Origin: Verrucomicrobiia bacterium
GTDB taxonomy: Bacteria > Verrucomicrobiota > Verrucomicrobiia > Palsa-1439
Direction of reading: 5' to 3'
Assembly (NCBI GenBank): GCA_022072455.1
Contig: JAJVHY010000012.1
Location: forward strand, 169,236-233,235
Length of the DNA: 64,000 nucleotides
Positions 15,262 to 25,832 of this stretch are shown here, one piece after another. Numbering within the stretch: the stretch's first letter is position 1; each line of letters opens with the position of its first letter. The notes under the pieces were generated by a model. It saw only the letters and a list, made by a program, of their open reading frames with translations. It ran no database searches and was not told the DNA's origin. The position numbers and the translations under genes are program-made.

Positions 15262-17553
15262 TCATAATCTCGCTCTCCGCAGCCGCAGCGCGTTGCCGAT
15301 GACCGAAACGGAACTCAGGCTCATCGCCGCGCCCGCGATGATGGGGCTGAGCAGTACACCAAAAAGCGGGTACAATACACCGGCGGCGACGGGGACACCG
15401 AGTGCGTTGTAGATGAACGCGAAGAAGAGGTTCTGGCGAATGTTCCGCATCATCGCGCGGCCGAGCCGGATCGCGCGCACGATGCCGCGCAGGTCACCCT
15501 TCACCAATGTGACGCCGGCGCTTTCCATCGCGATGTCCGTGCCCGTGCCCATCGCGATACCGACATCGGCGGCGGCGAGCGCGGGGGCATCGTTGATGCC
15601 GTCGCCGACCATGCCGACGATGCGGCCCGCCGCCTTGAGTGACTTCACCTTCTCATGTTTGTCGTGCGGCGTAACACCAGCCTGGAAATCGGCAATGCCG
15701 AGCTTGCGTGCGACGGCTTCGGCGGTGCGCGGGTTGTCGCCGGTCAGCATGAGGATGTTGACGCCGAGTTCGCGCAGTTCGGCAAGCGCCTGGGGCGTGG
15801 TGGACTTCACCGGGTCGGCCACGGTCATGACGCCAGCGGCGCGGCCATCAATCGCGACGAAGATGGCGGTCGCGCCTTCCGCCTGGTGGGGAGCGGCGAG
15901 GGTTTCGAGTGCGGCGATGTCGGCCACTCCGTTCTCGCGGAGGAAGTCCGGTTTGCCAATCAAGATGCGGCGTCCAGCGACAGTGCCCGCCACGCCGCCT
16001 GCGGTGGTGGATTGAAAATCCTTCGCGGCTTCGAGCGGAAGCTGCCGCTCTTGGGCCGCCACGACGACGGCGTGCGCCAGCGGATGCTCGCTGCCCTGTT
16101 CAAGCGAAGCGGTGAGGCGAAGCAGTTCCTTCTCGTCAAAGCCGCCGACTGGCAACCACTGAGCGAGCTTCGGTTTCCCATCCGTGAGCGTACCGGTCTT
16201 GTCCACGGCGAGCGTGTCGAGTTTGGCGAGATTCTCGATGGCCTCGGCGTTGCGGATGAGCACTCCCATCTGCGCGCCGCGTCCGACGCCGACCATCACG
16301 CTCATGGGCGTCGCGAGACCGAGCGCACAGGGACATGCGATGATGAGCACGGCCACAGCGTTCGTGATGGCATAAGCGAGACGCGGCTCTGGCCCGAAAA
16401 AGTACCAGGCGACGAACGTGAGCGCGGCAATCGCCAGCACCGCCGGAACAAACCACCCCGCGACCTTGTCCGCCAAGGCTTGAATCGGCGCGCGACTGCG
16501 CTGGGCCTGTGCGACGAGATTCACGATCTGTGCGAGCATCGTTTCACTGCCGACGCGCTGGGCCTTCATCACGATGCTGCCCGTGGTGTTGACCGTGCCG
16601 CCAGAAACTTTCGCGCCGACGGTTTTCTCCACTGGAAGCGGTTCGCCGGTGAGCATGGATTCATCAACCGACGTGCGACCTTCTACAACTTCGCCGTCCA
16701 CCGGAATCTTCTCGCCGGGGCGCACGCGCAACAAGTCGCCAGGATGCACGGCATCGAGCGGCACGTCCTCATCCCCCGTTGGTGTGACACGACGCGCGGT
16801 CTTCGGTGCGAGGCCCAGCAACGATTTGATCGCGCCGCTGGTGCGCTGGCGGGCGCGAAGTTCCAACACCTGGCCGAGCAAGACGAGCACCGTGATGACG
16901 GCGGCGGCCTCGAAGTAAATGGCTGGCTTGCCAGCGTGGCCGGCGGCAGCGGGGAACGCCTGCGGAAAGAACATCGCCACCGCGCTGAAGGCGTAGGCCG
17001 CGCCGACACCCAGCGCGATGAGCGTGAACATATTCAGACTGCGATTTACCAGTGAACACCAGCCGCGCACGAAGAAAGGCCAGCCCGCCCACAACACGAC
17101 CGGCGTGCTGAGAATGAATTGTCCCCACCGCGATACTTCTCCCGTTACCCACTCGGCGTGACTCCAGGCAGGAATCAGGTGCGCCATCGCCACGATGAAC
17201 ACGGGCAACGTCAGCACCGCGCCAATCCAGAAACGCCGCGTCATGTCACGCAACTCCGTGTCGTCGGCGGGTTCAGCCGTGACCATCTTCGGCTCAAGCG
17301 CCATGCCGCAGATGGGACAATTGCCGGGCTGGTCTCTTTCGATCTCCGGGTGCATCGGGCAGGTATAGAGGGCGGCGGGCTGTTGGGAAGTTGGAGTGCG
17401 GGAGTGTTGGGTGAGATATTTGTCCGGTTCATCTCGGAATTCCGCGAGACAATGGTTGCTGCAGAAGAAGTACGTTTTGCCGGCGTGTTCCAGCGTGCCG
17501 GCTGCTTCGTCGGAATTGATCACCATACCGCAGACAGGATCACGAGTTTTCAT
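15262..17553 (-). CDS. copA: Copper-translocating P-type ATPase with N-terminal YHS and heavy-metal domains
   Basis: A 763-residue P1B-type ATPase, probably exporting Cu(I) across the inner membrane. It begins with a YHS domain (DPVCGM at 5-10, [13 protein letters not shown]) instead of HMA domains, then a second metal-binding unit [20 protein letters not shown] (65-84). There are eight membrane segments, the transport motif [11 protein letters not shown], the TGEPLPVEK loop, the phosphorylation site [10 protein letters not shown] and the hinge [10 protein letters not shown]. The C-terminus [10 protein letters not shown] is almost the same as the broken copy at 8467. The gene starts 23 bases after a phosphoketolase remnant. 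Confidence 0.94.
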   Translation of the reverse strand: MKTRDPVCGMVINSDEAAGTLEHAGKTYFFCSNHCLAEFRDEPDKYLTQHSRTPTSQQPAALYTCPMHPEIERDQPGNCPICGMALEPKMVTAEPADDTELRDMTRRFWIGAVLTLPVFIVAMAHLIPAWSHAEWVTGEVSRWGQFILSTPVVLWAGWPFFVRGWCSLVNRSLNMFTLIALGVGAAYAFSAVAMFFPQAFPAAAGHAGKPAIYFEAAAVITVLVLLGQVLELRARQRTSGAIKSLLGLAPKTARRVTPTGDEDVPLDAVHPGDLLRVRPGEKIPVDGEVVEGRTSVDESMLTGEPLPVEKTVGAKVSGGTVNTTGSIVMKAQRVGSETMLAQIVNLVAQAQRSRAPIQALADKVAGWFVPAVLAIAALTFVAWYFFGPEPRLAYAITNAVAVLIIACPCALGLATPMSVMVGVGRGAQMGVLIRNAEAIENLAKLDTLAVDKTGTLTDGKPKLAQWLPVGGFDEKELLRLTASLEQGSEHPLAHAVVVAAQERQLPLEAAKDFQSTTAGGVAGTVAGRRILIGKPDFLRENGVADIAALETLAAPHQAEGATAIFVAIDGRAAGVMTVADPVKSTTPQALAELRELGVNILMLTGDNPRTAEAVARKLGIADFQAGVTPHDKHEKVKSLKAAGRIVGMVGDGINDAPALAAADVGIAMGTGTDIAMESAGVTLVKGDLRGIVRAIRLGRAMMRNIRQNLFFAFIYNALGVPVAAGVLYPLFGVLLSPIIAGAAMSLSSVSVIGNALRLRRARL

Positions 17554-17575
17554 GACTTTGACCTTCCGTGCTTTA

Positions 17576-17642
17576 CCGACCGACAGATAATTCGCCGCCT
17601 GTCAATACGTCTCCATCTTGCGCAGGAGTTTCGGACTAAGCG
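17576..17642 (-). pseudogene. Remnant of a phosphoketolase N-terminus
   Basis: On the minus strand the frame encodes PLSPKLLRKMETY, a stop, then QAANYLSVG. This matches the start of the intact phosphoketolase ([23 protein letters not shown]), with a TGA replacing the Trp codon. Nothing after it resembles the enzyme. It shows that a second phosphoketolase copy once stood here, on the far side of the ABC exporter genes. Confidence 0.78.
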
Positions 17643-17676
17643 GACCACACGAACGTTTCTCGTTTCATGTCTCATT

Positions 17677-18366
17677 CTACTTCTGCGAGGTGGTGGACAC
17701 TTGTCCGTCTTTGACTTGGTAAATGCAATCGAAGCCCTCGATCATGCGCTGGTCGTGGGTGACGCAGATGACGGCGCTGCCCTTTTCGCGGGCGATCTGC
17801 CGAAACAAGGCCATCACGCTCTTGCCGCGTTCGGTGTCGAGTGCAGCGGTCGGTTCGTCGGCGAGGATCACTTGCGGCGAGTTGGCCAGGGCGCGAGCGA
17901 TGGCGACGCGCTGTTGTTCACCGCCGGACAGTTTTTCGGGCAGGTGCTCCTGGCGCTCGCCGACGCCGAGGTAATCGAGCAGTTGCTGCGCGATGCCGAC
18001 GGCGTTCGCGCCGGTGACGCCGTTGATCTGGAGGGCGATGAGGACGTTTTCACGGGCGGTCAGGAACGGCACGAGGTTGTGCGATTGAAAGATGAATCCC
18101 ATGTGCTCACGGCGGAAACGTCGCAGGTCGCGCACCTGCCAGCCGTTGTCATAGAAACAGGTCTGGCCGATGCAGACGCGGCCACTGGTCGGCTCGATGA
18201 TCCCGGCAATCGCCGTCAGCAGGGTGGTCTTGCCGGAACCGCTCGGGCCGAGGATCGCGACCAGTTCGCCCCGACGGGCGACAAGATTGGCGTCGCGCAA
18301 CGCGGTCACCGCGGTGTGACCGCTGCCGTACACTTTGGTCAAGTTCTCGACGTGAACGACTTCCAT
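17677..18366 (-). CDS. ABC transporter ATP-binding protein (DevA/LolD/MacB-like)
   Basis: A 229-residue ABC ATPase: Walker A GPSGSGKTT (40-48), Q-loop FIFQSHNLVPFL, signature LSGGEQQRVAIARAL (about 147-161), Walker B VILADEPTAAL and the H-loop VICVTHDQR. It belongs to the MacB/LolD/DevA group that works with FtsX-like permeases. It is the last gene of an adaptor-permease-ATPase set, four bases after the permease, resembling DevBCA exporters of glycolipids or other hydrophobic cargo. The substrate is unknown. Confidence 0.9.
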   Translation of the reverse strand: MEVVHVENLTKVYGSGHTAVTALRDANLVARRGELVAILGPSGSGKTTLLTAIAGIIEPTSGRVCIGQTCFYDNGWQVRDLRRFRREHMGFIFQSHNLVPFLTARENVLIALQINGVTGANAVGIAQQLLDYLGVGERQEHLPEKLSGGEQQRVAIARALANSPQVILADEPTAALDTERGKSVMALFRQIAREKGSAVICVTHDQRMIEGFDCIYQVKDGQVSTTSQK

Positions 18367-18370
18367 GATG

Positions 18371-19573
18371 TTATCCTGTCAGCGCCGCGCCGGCTTCGAC
18401 CCGCAGGGCGCGGCGGATGCCCAGCGCGCTGGCAAGCATGCAGATGGCAACGACGACACCCAGCAGCGCCAATTGGTCGGCGGTCTCGACCACCACCAAG
18501 CGCGGCCATTTGTCGAACGTCAGGTTACCGAGCACGACCGCGATGCCGTAGGCGATCAGGCCGAGCGAGAGCGATTGCTGGAGAATCAACGCGACGATCG
18601 TTCGATTCGGCGCACCAATCAGTTTCAACAGGGCAATCGGTTTCAGCTTGTCCAACGTCATTGTGTAAATGATTTGCGCGATGATGACCGTGGCGATGAT
18701 CACCAGCAGCGCCCGAAACAGCCCAATCTGCCGGCGCGCTTTGTCCACGCTCCCCGTCAACATCAACTCCTCCTGCTGCCCGGTGGTGAACGCGGTGAAA
18801 TGTCCCCACCGTTCGACGGCCGTCGCTACCGCGCGCGGGTCGGCCAGCGGATCGAGCCGCACGAGGAGGGCATTGACCTGGTGCAAATCGGGGTTGTCGG
18901 CAAATTGCCGGGCCAGTTCGCGCGGCAACGTCGGCTGCGTTGGCAACGCCCGCTCGTAGGCGGCCTCGGCGCGTTCGCGGGCGTTGCGCACGGCCCAGTT
19001 GTCTTTCACGAACTGAATCTCCTGCGCATCGGCCAGCGAGAAGAACGCCACCGGGTCGCCGCCCGAGCCGACCGCGCCGCGTGTGAGGCCGACCACGGTG
19101 TAATCGTGCAGCCCCAGCCGCAGCGTTTCCCCGAGCGCGAGGCCGAGCTTGTCGTCGGCGACCATCTCGTAGCGTTTCTGCGCGAGGCCGCGCCCGGCGA
19201 CAATGCGGTTCGGCCCACCGAGGCCGGTGCGCAAGTCGTAGCCGACGACGGCAAACCGCAGCGGTTGCCCGTGGCGCTGGCGCTGGATGGTGTAGAACAC
19301 GAACGGGCTGACCTCGCGCACGCCGGGCACGATGGCCACCCGGTACCGCACATCCTCCGCCAGGCGCGATTGCTCGGCGAACGGCCCGCGCGTGTCGCGT
19401 TGCACAACCCACAGATCAGCGTTCACGCCGCGAATGATCACCAGCGCCTCCTCGACCAGCCCGCGATAAATCCCGCTCATGCTCATCACGATCGTCAACA
19501 GCAGCCCGACGCCGAGACACGTGAGCAGGAACCGGCCACGGTGATACTTGATGTCGCGGATGGCGAGGTTCAT
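18371..19573 (-). CDS. FtsX-like ABC transporter permease (DevC-like)
   Basis: A 400-residue permease. One N-terminal membrane helix (LLTCLGVGLLLTIVMSMSG, 16-34) is followed by a large periplasmic domain (about 40-270) and three C-terminal helices (about 280-395), the MacB_PCD/FtsX layout. The length fits DevC. It overlaps the adaptor gene by four bases. Together with its neighbours it should form a tripartite export system; no outer-membrane TolC is encoded nearby. Confidence 0.88.
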   Translation of the reverse strand: MNLAIRDIKYHRGRFLLTCLGVGLLLTIVMSMSGIYRGLVEEALVIIRGVNADLWVVQRDTRGPFAEQSRLAEDVRYRVAIVPGVREVSPFVFYTIQRQRHGQPLRFAVVGYDLRTGLGGPNRIVAGRGLAQKRYEMVADDKLGLALGETLRLGLHDYTVVGLTRGAVGSGGDPVAFFSLADAQEIQFVKDNWAVRNARERAEAAYERALPTQPTLPRELARQFADNPDLHQVNALLVRLDPLADPRAVATAVERWGHFTAFTTGQQEELMLTGSVDKARRQIGLFRALLVIIATVIIAQIIYTMTLDKLKPIALLKLIGAPNRTIVALILQQSLSLGLIAYGIAVVLGNLTFDKWPRLVVVETADQLALLGVVVAICMLASALGIRRALRVEAGAALTG

Positions 19574-20637
19574 GGCGTCCTCACGCGTTGGCCATCGGCC
19601 AACCGTTTCTTGCCGGTGTACGGCTGCGCAACCACCTGGTCCGACTCAGTCAAGCCGGCAACGACCGCCACGTTGTCACGCCCGATCAGACCGATCCGTA
19701 TGGTTCGCCACTGCGCGCGGCCATTGGCGACCACAAAGACGCCGCCGTTGACCAGCGCGCCCTTGGCAATCTGCAGCGCGTCCGGCTGGCGCGCAGTTTC
19801 GATGAACACGTCCGCCTTCTGGCCGAAGAAGAAGTTCGCCGGTAACGCCTCCAGGGCCACGTCCACCTCCAGTTCTTCGGTCACCCGGTCGGCTTCGCGG
19901 TGCAACCGCACCAGCCTGCCCGGCAACGACGCGCCGGTATGGCTGCGAAAAACGACGCGCACGGGCTGGCCGGGCTTGAGCTTGCCGACGTCGCTTTCGT
20001 CCACCTGCGCATGCACCCAGACGACGGCGGTGTCGGCCACGCGGAAAATCGGCGCGCCCGGCACGACGGTCGAGCCGGCCTCCAGATTGCGCGTGACCAC
20101 CAGGCCGGCGATGGGGCTGACGATCTGCGTGTCGGCCAACCGCGCGCGGGCAAAACCGAGTTCCGCCTCCGCGTTGTTCAATCGTGCCTCGGCAACCTGA
20201 ACATCGGTTTGCGTCCGGTCGAACTCCGCCTGCGAGATCGTCTTTCCTTGCAGCAGCGACTGGCTGCGCTCCAAGTCGAGTTTCGCCTTGGCCAGTTCCG
20301 CCTGAGCCTGACCGAGTTTAGCCTGCGCGACGCTCACCGCGTCCTCGAAGTCCCTGGCTTCCAGCCGCGCCAGCGCCTGGCCGTTCGTCACCGTGTCACC
20401 TTGGTCCACCAATACCTCGACGACCTTGCCGACAATCTTGCTGCTGACCCCAACGACCACTTTGGATTCGAGGGTGCCGGTGCCGAACACCTCCTCAACC
20501 AACACGCCGCGTTGCGGGCGCGCGACTTCGACGCGAACAGGCGCGACCAGCTTCAGCCGCACCAAGCCCACCGCTGCCGCCGCGACAAGAATCCAAGCGG
20601 CTATTTTCAGAACCTTGCCCCCTGCCGGTGCTTTCAT
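19570..20637 (-). CDS. HlyD/RND-type periplasmic adaptor (DevB-like)
   Basis: A 355-residue membrane-fusion protein. It has an N-terminal anchor (KVLKIAAWILVAAAAVGLVRL), a biotinyl-lipoyl half (EVLVDQGDTVTNGQALARL), a coiled-coil hairpin of LGQAQAELAKAKLDLERSQ type (about 105-170), the second lipoyl half (VSPIAGLVVTRNLEAGSTV) and beta-barrel regions. It bridges the permease to the outer membrane. It begins 24 bases after the phosphoketolase stop, so the exporter may be transcribed with the ackA operon. Confidence 0.88.
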   Translation of the reverse strand: MKAPAGGKVLKIAAWILVAAAAVGLVRLKLVAPVRVEVARPQRGVLVEEVFGTGTLESKVVVGVSSKIVGKVVEVLVDQGDTVTNGQALARLEARDFEDAVSVAQAKLGQAQAELAKAKLDLERSQSLLQGKTISQAEFDRTQTDVQVAEARLNNAEAELGFARARLADTQIVSPIAGLVVTRNLEAGSTVVPGAPIFRVADTAVVWVHAQVDESDVGKLKPGQPVRVVFRSHTGASLPGRLVRLHREADRVTEELEVDVALEALPANFFFGQKADVFIETARQPDALQIAKGALVNGGVFVVANGRAQWRTIRIGLIGRDNVAVVAGLTESDQVVAQPYTGKKRLADGQRVRTP

Positions 20638-20661
20638 GGCTCACTCCGTTTGTTGGAATCT

Positions 20662-23037
20662 TCAATGTTCATGTGTTTTCCATTTCCAGTCGCGAATCTC
20701 CGGCAAGTCTTCGCCGTGCTCGGCGATGTAGAGTTTGTGCTCGACCCGTTTGTCACGGATGGCCTGTTTGGCGTAGGCGGCGCGCGAGCCGAGTTGCGGC
20801 AGACGATCAATCACGTCCTGCACGAGGTGGAAGCGGTCCATGTCGTTGAGCACGCACATGTCGAACGGCGTGGTGGTCGTACCTTCTTCCTTGTAGCCGC
20901 GAACGTGCAGATTCTTGTGGTTGGTCCGCCGGTAAGTCAGGCGATGAATCAACCACGGGTAACCGTGGAAGGCGAAGATGATCGGTTTGTCCTTGGTGAA
21001 CAACACGTCGAAGTCGTGGTCGCTCAAACCGCGCGGATGCTCGCTCGGCGGCTGGAGTTTCATCAGGTTCACGACGTTGACGACGCGGATTTTCAGCTTC
21101 GGCAAATACTGCCGCATCAATTGCACGGCGGCCAGTGTTTCGAGCGTGGGCACGTCGCCGCAACAGGCCATGACGACGTCGGGTTCGCCACCGCGGTCGT
21201 TGCTCGCCCATTTCCAGATGCCGAGTCCCGTGCTGCAATGCTTGATGGCTTGATCCATCGTCAGCCACACAGGAGCCGGTTGCTTGCCGGCCACAATGAC
21301 GTTGACGTAGTTGCGACTGCGGAGGCAATGGTCGGTGACCGAGAGCAGGCAATTCGCGTCCGGTGGCAGATAGACGCGCACGACTGAAGCTTTCTTGTTC
21401 ACGACGTGATCAATGAAACCGGGGTCTTGATGCGAGAAGCCGTTGTGGTCCTGCCGCCACACGTGCGAGCTGAGCAGATAATTCAGCGACGCAATCGGCC
21501 GTCGCCACGGGATGTCGTGACAGACCTTGAGCCACTTGGCGTGCTGGTTGAACATCGAGTCCACGATGTGAATGAACGCCTCGTAACAACTGAAGAAGCC
21601 GTGCCGGCCCGTGAGCAGATAGCCTTCGAGCCAGCCCTGACATTGGTGCTCGCTCAACACCTCCATCACGCGGCCATCGGGCGCGAGCTTGTCGTCGTAA
21701 TCGAACCGTTCCGCCATCCACGCGCGTTGGGTGACTTCGAGCACGTCCTGCCAGCGGTTTGAATTGTTCTCGTCGGGACTGAACAGCCGGAAATTCCTGC
21801 TGTCGAGGTTCAGCTTCATCACATCACGCAAGAACCGGCCCATCACCCGCGTGGCCTCGGCCGAAGCTGCGCCGGGCGCGGGCGTCTTCACCTCGTAATC
21901 GCGAAAGTCCGGCATCTTCAGGTCGCGCAACAACAACCCGCCGTTCGCGTGAGGATTGTCGCTCATACGGCGGTGTCCGGCAGGGGCGAGCGCGGCGAGT
22001 TCCGGTTTCAGGCGTCCGCTCTTGTCGAACAACTCCGCGGGCCGGTAACTTTTCATCCAGCGTTCGAGGATTTTGACGTGGCCGGGTTTGTCCATGTCGC
22101 CCATCGGGACTTGGTGGGCGCGCCAGTAATCTTCGCACCGTTTGCCGTCAATCGTGGCGGGGCACGTCCAGCCCTTCGGCGTGCGCAGAATGATCATCGG
22201 CCATGCCGGTCGGCCATGGAAACCGTGTTGCCGGGCCTTTTGCCAAATCTGTTTGATCTCGGCAGTGACCGTGTCGAGCGTGGCCGCCATCAATCGGTGC
22301 ATCTTGGCCGGTTCGTGACCTTCGACGAAATACGGTTTGTAGCCGTAACCCTCGAACAGCTTCTTCAATTCATCGTGCGGAATGCGCGCGAGGAAACAGG
22401 GATTGGCGATCTTGTAGCCGTTGAGATGCAAAATCGGCAACACCGCGCCATCGGTTGCCGGGTTGAGGAACTTGTTGCTGTGCCAGCCGGTAGCCAACGG
22501 CCCGGTCTCGGCTTCGCCGTCGCCGACGACGCAGGCGGCGATCAGGTCCGGATTGTCGAACACCGCGCCGAACGCATGCGACAGTGAATAGCCCAACTCG
22601 CCGCCCTCGTGGATCGAACCCGGCGTCTCCGGAGCAACATGGCTCGGAATGCCGCCGGGGAAGGAGAATTGTTTGAACAGCCTCTTCATTCCGGCTTCGT
22701 CCGGCGCGATGTTCGGATACACTTCGCTGTACGTGCCCTCCAAATAGGCGTTCGCGACCAGACCCGGCCCGCCGTGACCGGGCCCGGTGATGTAGAGGAC
22801 GTTCAAGTCGCGCGCCTTGATGACGCGATTGAGATGGACGTAGATGAAGTTCAGCCCCGGCGTCGTGCCCCAATGACCGAGCAGGCGCGGCTTGATGTGC
22901 TCGCGCCGCAGCGGCTTTCGCAAGAGAGGGTTGTCATAGAGATAAATCTGACCGACGGACAAGTAGTTCGCCGCGCGCCAATAGGCGTCCATGTTGCGCA
23001 GGAGTTTCGGATTGAGCGGATTCATTTTTGTTTTCAT
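20662..23037 (-). CDS. xfp: Phosphoketolase (xylulose 5-phosphate/fructose 6-phosphate)
   Basis: A thiamine-diphosphate enzyme that cleaves xylulose 5-P or fructose 6-P with phosphate to acetyl phosphate plus glyceraldehyde 3-P or erythrose 4-P. The 791 residues match the family length. Seen: [18 protein letters not shown] (54-71), TGPGHGGPG (84-92), the ThDP motif [15 protein letters not shown] (172-186) with [11 protein letters not shown], and the C-terminal [13 protein letters not shown]. The ATG overlaps the Ca-type ATPase stop by four bases; a second Met four codons on (MNPLNPKLL) could also start it. Acetate kinase two genes upstream uses its acetyl phosphate to make ATP. Confidence 0.96.
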   Translation of the reverse strand: MKTKMNPLNPKLLRNMDAYWRAANYLSVGQIYLYDNPLLRKPLRREHIKPRLLGHWGTTPGLNFIYVHLNRVIKARDLNVLYITGPGHGGPGLVANAYLEGTYSEVYPNIAPDEAGMKRLFKQFSFPGGIPSHVAPETPGSIHEGGELGYSLSHAFGAVFDNPDLIAACVVGDGEAETGPLATGWHSNKFLNPATDGAVLPILHLNGYKIANPCFLARIPHDELKKLFEGYGYKPYFVEGHEPAKMHRLMAATLDTVTAEIKQIWQKARQHGFHGRPAWPMIILRTPKGWTCPATIDGKRCEDYWRAHQVPMGDMDKPGHVKILERWMKSYRPAELFDKSGRLKPELAALAPAGHRRMSDNPHANGGLLLRDLKMPDFRDYEVKTPAPGAASAEATRVMGRFLRDVMKLNLDSRNFRLFSPDENNSNRWQDVLEVTQRAWMAERFDYDDKLAPDGRVMEVLSEHQCQGWLEGYLLTGRHGFFSCYEAFIHIVDSMFNQHAKWLKVCHDIPWRRPIASLNYLLSSHVWRQDHNGFSHQDPGFIDHVVNKKASVVRVYLPPDANCLLSVTDHCLRSRNYVNVIVAGKQPAPVWLTMDQAIKHCSTGLGIWKWASNDRGGEPDVVMACCGDVPTLETLAAVQLMRQYLPKLKIRVVNVVNLMKLQPPSEHPRGLSDHDFDVLFTKDKPIIFAFHGYPWLIHRLTYRRTNHKNLHVRGYKEEGTTTTPFDMCVLNDMDRFHLVQDVIDRLPQLGSRAAYAKQAIRDKRVEHKLYIAEHGEDLPEIRDWKWKTHEH

Positions 23038-25832
23038 GATTTGTACTCAGGTCTCGGCCTCACCGCGCGCGTGATGAGTTTGCTCAATTCGCGCAACCAC
23101 AAGACCGAACTGGCCACCACGATACAACGCAGCCAATCGTTTAGCGACAGACTCACGGTCGAAAAGGCGTTTTGCAGGAACGGCGCGTAAATCACCGCGA
23201 CGTGGAGTGCCAATGAGAATCCGACCGCGCTCCAAAGCCATGCGTTTTGAAAGAGTCCGCGGAAGGCGCTTTGGTCGTCGGAACGCGCGTTGAAGACGTT
23301 GAACAGTTGAAACAGGACCAGGGTGGTAAACGCCATCGTCTGCGCGTAGCGCAGGCCGCCGGACAACGAGGTGGCGAGTATCCACAACGTGCCGGCCGCC
23401 ATGATCGTGCCGACGAAGAAGATGCCCGTCCACATCCGGCGGGTGATGACACCTTCGCTGCGCGGGCGAGGCGGGCGATTCATCTGGTTTTCGTTCGCCG
23501 GGTCAACGCCGAGAGCCAGCGCCGGCGCGCCATCGGTCACGAGATTGATCCAGAGAATCTGTGTGGCCAGCAGCGGCAACACGACGGCGTTGCCTTCCGC
23601 GTGCAAGCCGATCGCCTTCGCCAGGAGCACGCCGAAGAACATCGTCATCACTTCGCCGATGTTCGAGGACAAGAGATAGCGCAGGAACTTGCGGATGTTG
23701 GCGAAGATGGCGCGTCCTTCCTCGACGGCCGCCACGATGGTGGCGAAGTTGTCGTCGGTCAGCACCAAGTCGGCGGCTTCCCGTGAAACGTCGGTCCCGG
23801 TAACGCCCATCGCCACGCCGATGTCGGCGGTCTTGAGCGCCGGTGCGTCATTGACGCCGTCGCCGGTCATCGCCACGATTGCGCCGCCCCGTTGCAGCGC
23901 CTGGACGATGCGCAACTTGTGTTCGGGATTGACGCGTGCGTAAACCGAAACTTCCCGGACAGCCTGAGCGAGCGCCTCATCCGAAAGCTTCTCCAACTCA
24001 ACACCGGTGAGGACGCGCTCGTCCGTGACAATGCCCAGTTCGGAGGCGATGATGGCGGCGGTTTTGGGATGATCACCGGTAATCATCATCGGCCGAATGC
24101 CCGCGCTTTTGGCTCGCGCCACGGCCTGCTTGGCCTCCTCGCGCGGCGGGTCAATCATGCCGACCAAGCCCAAGAAAACGAGTTTTTGCTCCAGTCCCTC
24201 GTCCACTTCTTCCTGCGAGAGCGCGTCCGCGGGCAACTCGCGCGCGGCCACACCCAGCGTGCGTAAAGCTTGACCCGCAAGTTCTTCATTCGCCCGCAAA
24301 ATCTCCGCCCGGCGCTCATCGCTCAACGGTCTCCGCTCGTCGCCCACCAGTTCCCGCGAACAGCGTGCGACCAACACGTCCGGCGCGCCCTTGGTGAAGA
24401 CCAGCAGCCGTTCCCGCCGTTCCGCGTCGGTGTGAACCGTGCTCATGAGCTTGCGCTCGGACGAGAAGGGAACTTCGCCGACGCGCTCGAAGCGGGCGTC
24501 GAGCGTTTCGGCCTTCAACCCGGCTTTGCGCGCCGCAACAAGGAGTGCGCCTTCGGTCGGGTCGCCTTGCACCGTCCAGCGCCCGTCGCGCTCATGCAAC
24601 ACGGCGTTGGAGGCGCGGTCGGCCACAGTCAATACCCTCTGCAACTCGACACGGAGCGCGCCGTCCAGTGGCGTGCCGCTTTCCACACGGACTTCTCCCT
24701 CGGGCGCGTAGCCGGTGCCTCCCAGGCTGACGCGTCCGCTCGCGGTGACCACAGCGCGAACGGTCATTTCATTTTTGGTCAGGGTGCCGGTCTTGTCCGA
24801 TGCGATGACGTTGGCCGAGCCGAGCGTTTCCACTGCGGCGAGATGACGCACGATGGCGTTGCGTTTCGCCATCCGCTGCACGCCCAGCGCCAAGACCGCC
24901 GTCACCACCGCCGGCAAACCTTCGGGCACGGCCGCGACCGCCAGCGCCACGCCGAGGATCAGCACATCGAAGAACGCCGAAATCCCGCGTATCTTTTCGG
25001 TGAACAGAATCGTGGCGATCATCACCACAGCGATGATGACGACGATCATGCCGAGACGCTTCCCAACCTGATCGAGTTCCGTTTGCAGCGGCGTGGTGTC
25101 TTCGGGCGCAGCCTTCAACATGCCGGCAATGCGCCCCATCTCGGTTTGCATCCCGGTCGCTGTGACCACGGCTTTGCCGCGTCCGTAGGTCACCGCCGTG
25201 CCGCTGAAAATCATGTTGGTTTGCTCGCCGAGGCCGGCATCTCCCGTGACCGGCTCGATGTCTTTCGATACCGGCAGGCTTTCGCCGGTCAGCGCCGCTT
25301 CCGCCGTCTGCAGCGCCGTCGAATGAATGAGGCGCGCATCGGCGGGAACGGTGTCGCCTTCTTCAATGACGATGATGTCGCCCGGCACGATCTCCGCCGC
25401 CGGTACGCTGCGCCGTTGGCCGTCGCGCAACACCTTCGCGTGCGCCGCCGCCATCTGGCGCAACGCGGCCACTGCCGATTCGGCGCGCGACTCCTGAATG
25501 TAACCCAGGATGGCGTTCAGCAGCACGATGGCAAAGATCGCAATGGCTTCGTACGGCAGCGCCGATTCGCGTTCGACCAGCCACAACGCCGCAGAGATGG
25601 CGGTGGCGATGAGCAACAGAATCACGAGCGCGTCCCGAAACTGCGCGACGAACTTCCTCCAACCCGGCACTGGCTTTTCCGCCGTCAACTCGTTGCGGCC
25701 ATGACGTTGGAGCCGGGCTTGCGCTTCGGCTCGACTGAGACCGCGATGCGCGTCAGTGACCAGCGCGGCGATGACCGCGTCCACGGGCTGCCGGTATGGT
25801 GGCGGCTCGTCAGGCTTTGACGCGGTGTTCAT
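23034..25832 (-). CDS. Calcium-type (P2A-like) cation-transporting P-type ATPase
   Basis: A 932-residue P-type ATPase with the SERCA/PMR1-like layout: N-terminal cation ATPase domain ([19 protein letters not shown]), TGESLPVSK, phosphorylation site [11 protein letters not shown] near 350, nucleotide site [11 protein letters not shown], hinge [13 protein letters not shown], and ten membrane segments including the C-terminal six. Calcium or manganese export is most likely, but the ion is not fixed by what can be read. It lies between ackA and xfp with four-base overlaps on both sides, so the pump is made in step with two acetyl-phosphate enzymes. Confidence 0.92.
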   Translation of the reverse strand: MNTASKPDEPPPYRQPVDAVIAALVTDAHRGLSRAEAQARLQRHGRNELTAEKPVPGWRKFVAQFRDALVILLLIATAISAALWLVERESALPYEAIAIFAIVLLNAILGYIQESRAESAVAALRQMAAAHAKVLRDGQRRSVPAAEIVPGDIIVIEEGDTVPADARLIHSTALQTAEAALTGESLPVSKDIEPVTGDAGLGEQTNMIFSGTAVTYGRGKAVVTATGMQTEMGRIAGMLKAAPEDTTPLQTELDQVGKRLGMIVVIIAVVMIATILFTEKIRGISAFFDVLILGVALAVAAVPEGLPAVVTAVLALGVQRMAKRNAIVRHLAAVETLGSANVIASDKTGTLTKNEMTVRAVVTASGRVSLGGTGYAPEGEVRVESGTPLDGALRVELQRVLTVADRASNAVLHERDGRWTVQGDPTEGALLVAARKAGLKAETLDARFERVGEVPFSSERKLMSTVHTDAERRERLLVFTKGAPDVLVARCSRELVGDERRPLSDERRAEILRANEELAGQALRTLGVAARELPADALSQEEVDEGLEQKLVFLGLVGMIDPPREEAKQAVARAKSAGIRPMMITGDHPKTAAIIASELGIVTDERVLTGVELEKLSDEALAQAVREVSVYARVNPEHKLRIVQALQRGGAIVAMTGDGVNDAPALKTADIGVAMGVTGTDVSREAADLVLTDDNFATIVAAVEEGRAIFANIRKFLRYLLSSNIGEVMTMFFGVLLAKAIGLHAEGNAVVLPLLATQILWINLVTDGAPALALGVDPANENQMNRPPRPRSEGVITRRMWTGIFFVGTIMAAGTLWILATSLSGGLRYAQTMAFTTLVLFQLFNVFNARSDDQSAFRGLFQNAWLWSAVGFSLALHVAVIYAPFLQNAFSTVSLSLNDWLRCIVVASSVLWLRELSKLITRAVRPRPEYKS

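Noticed and set aside
15655..17055. Long open frame antisense to copA
   Set aside because: Shadow of a GC-rich gene on the other strand; the composition is Arg/His-rich with no domain, and the minus-strand gene has all motifs.
24270..25820. 516-residue open frame antisense to the Ca-type ATPase
   Set aside because: Same reason: low-complexity Arg/His/Gln-rich shadow of a clearly identified gene.
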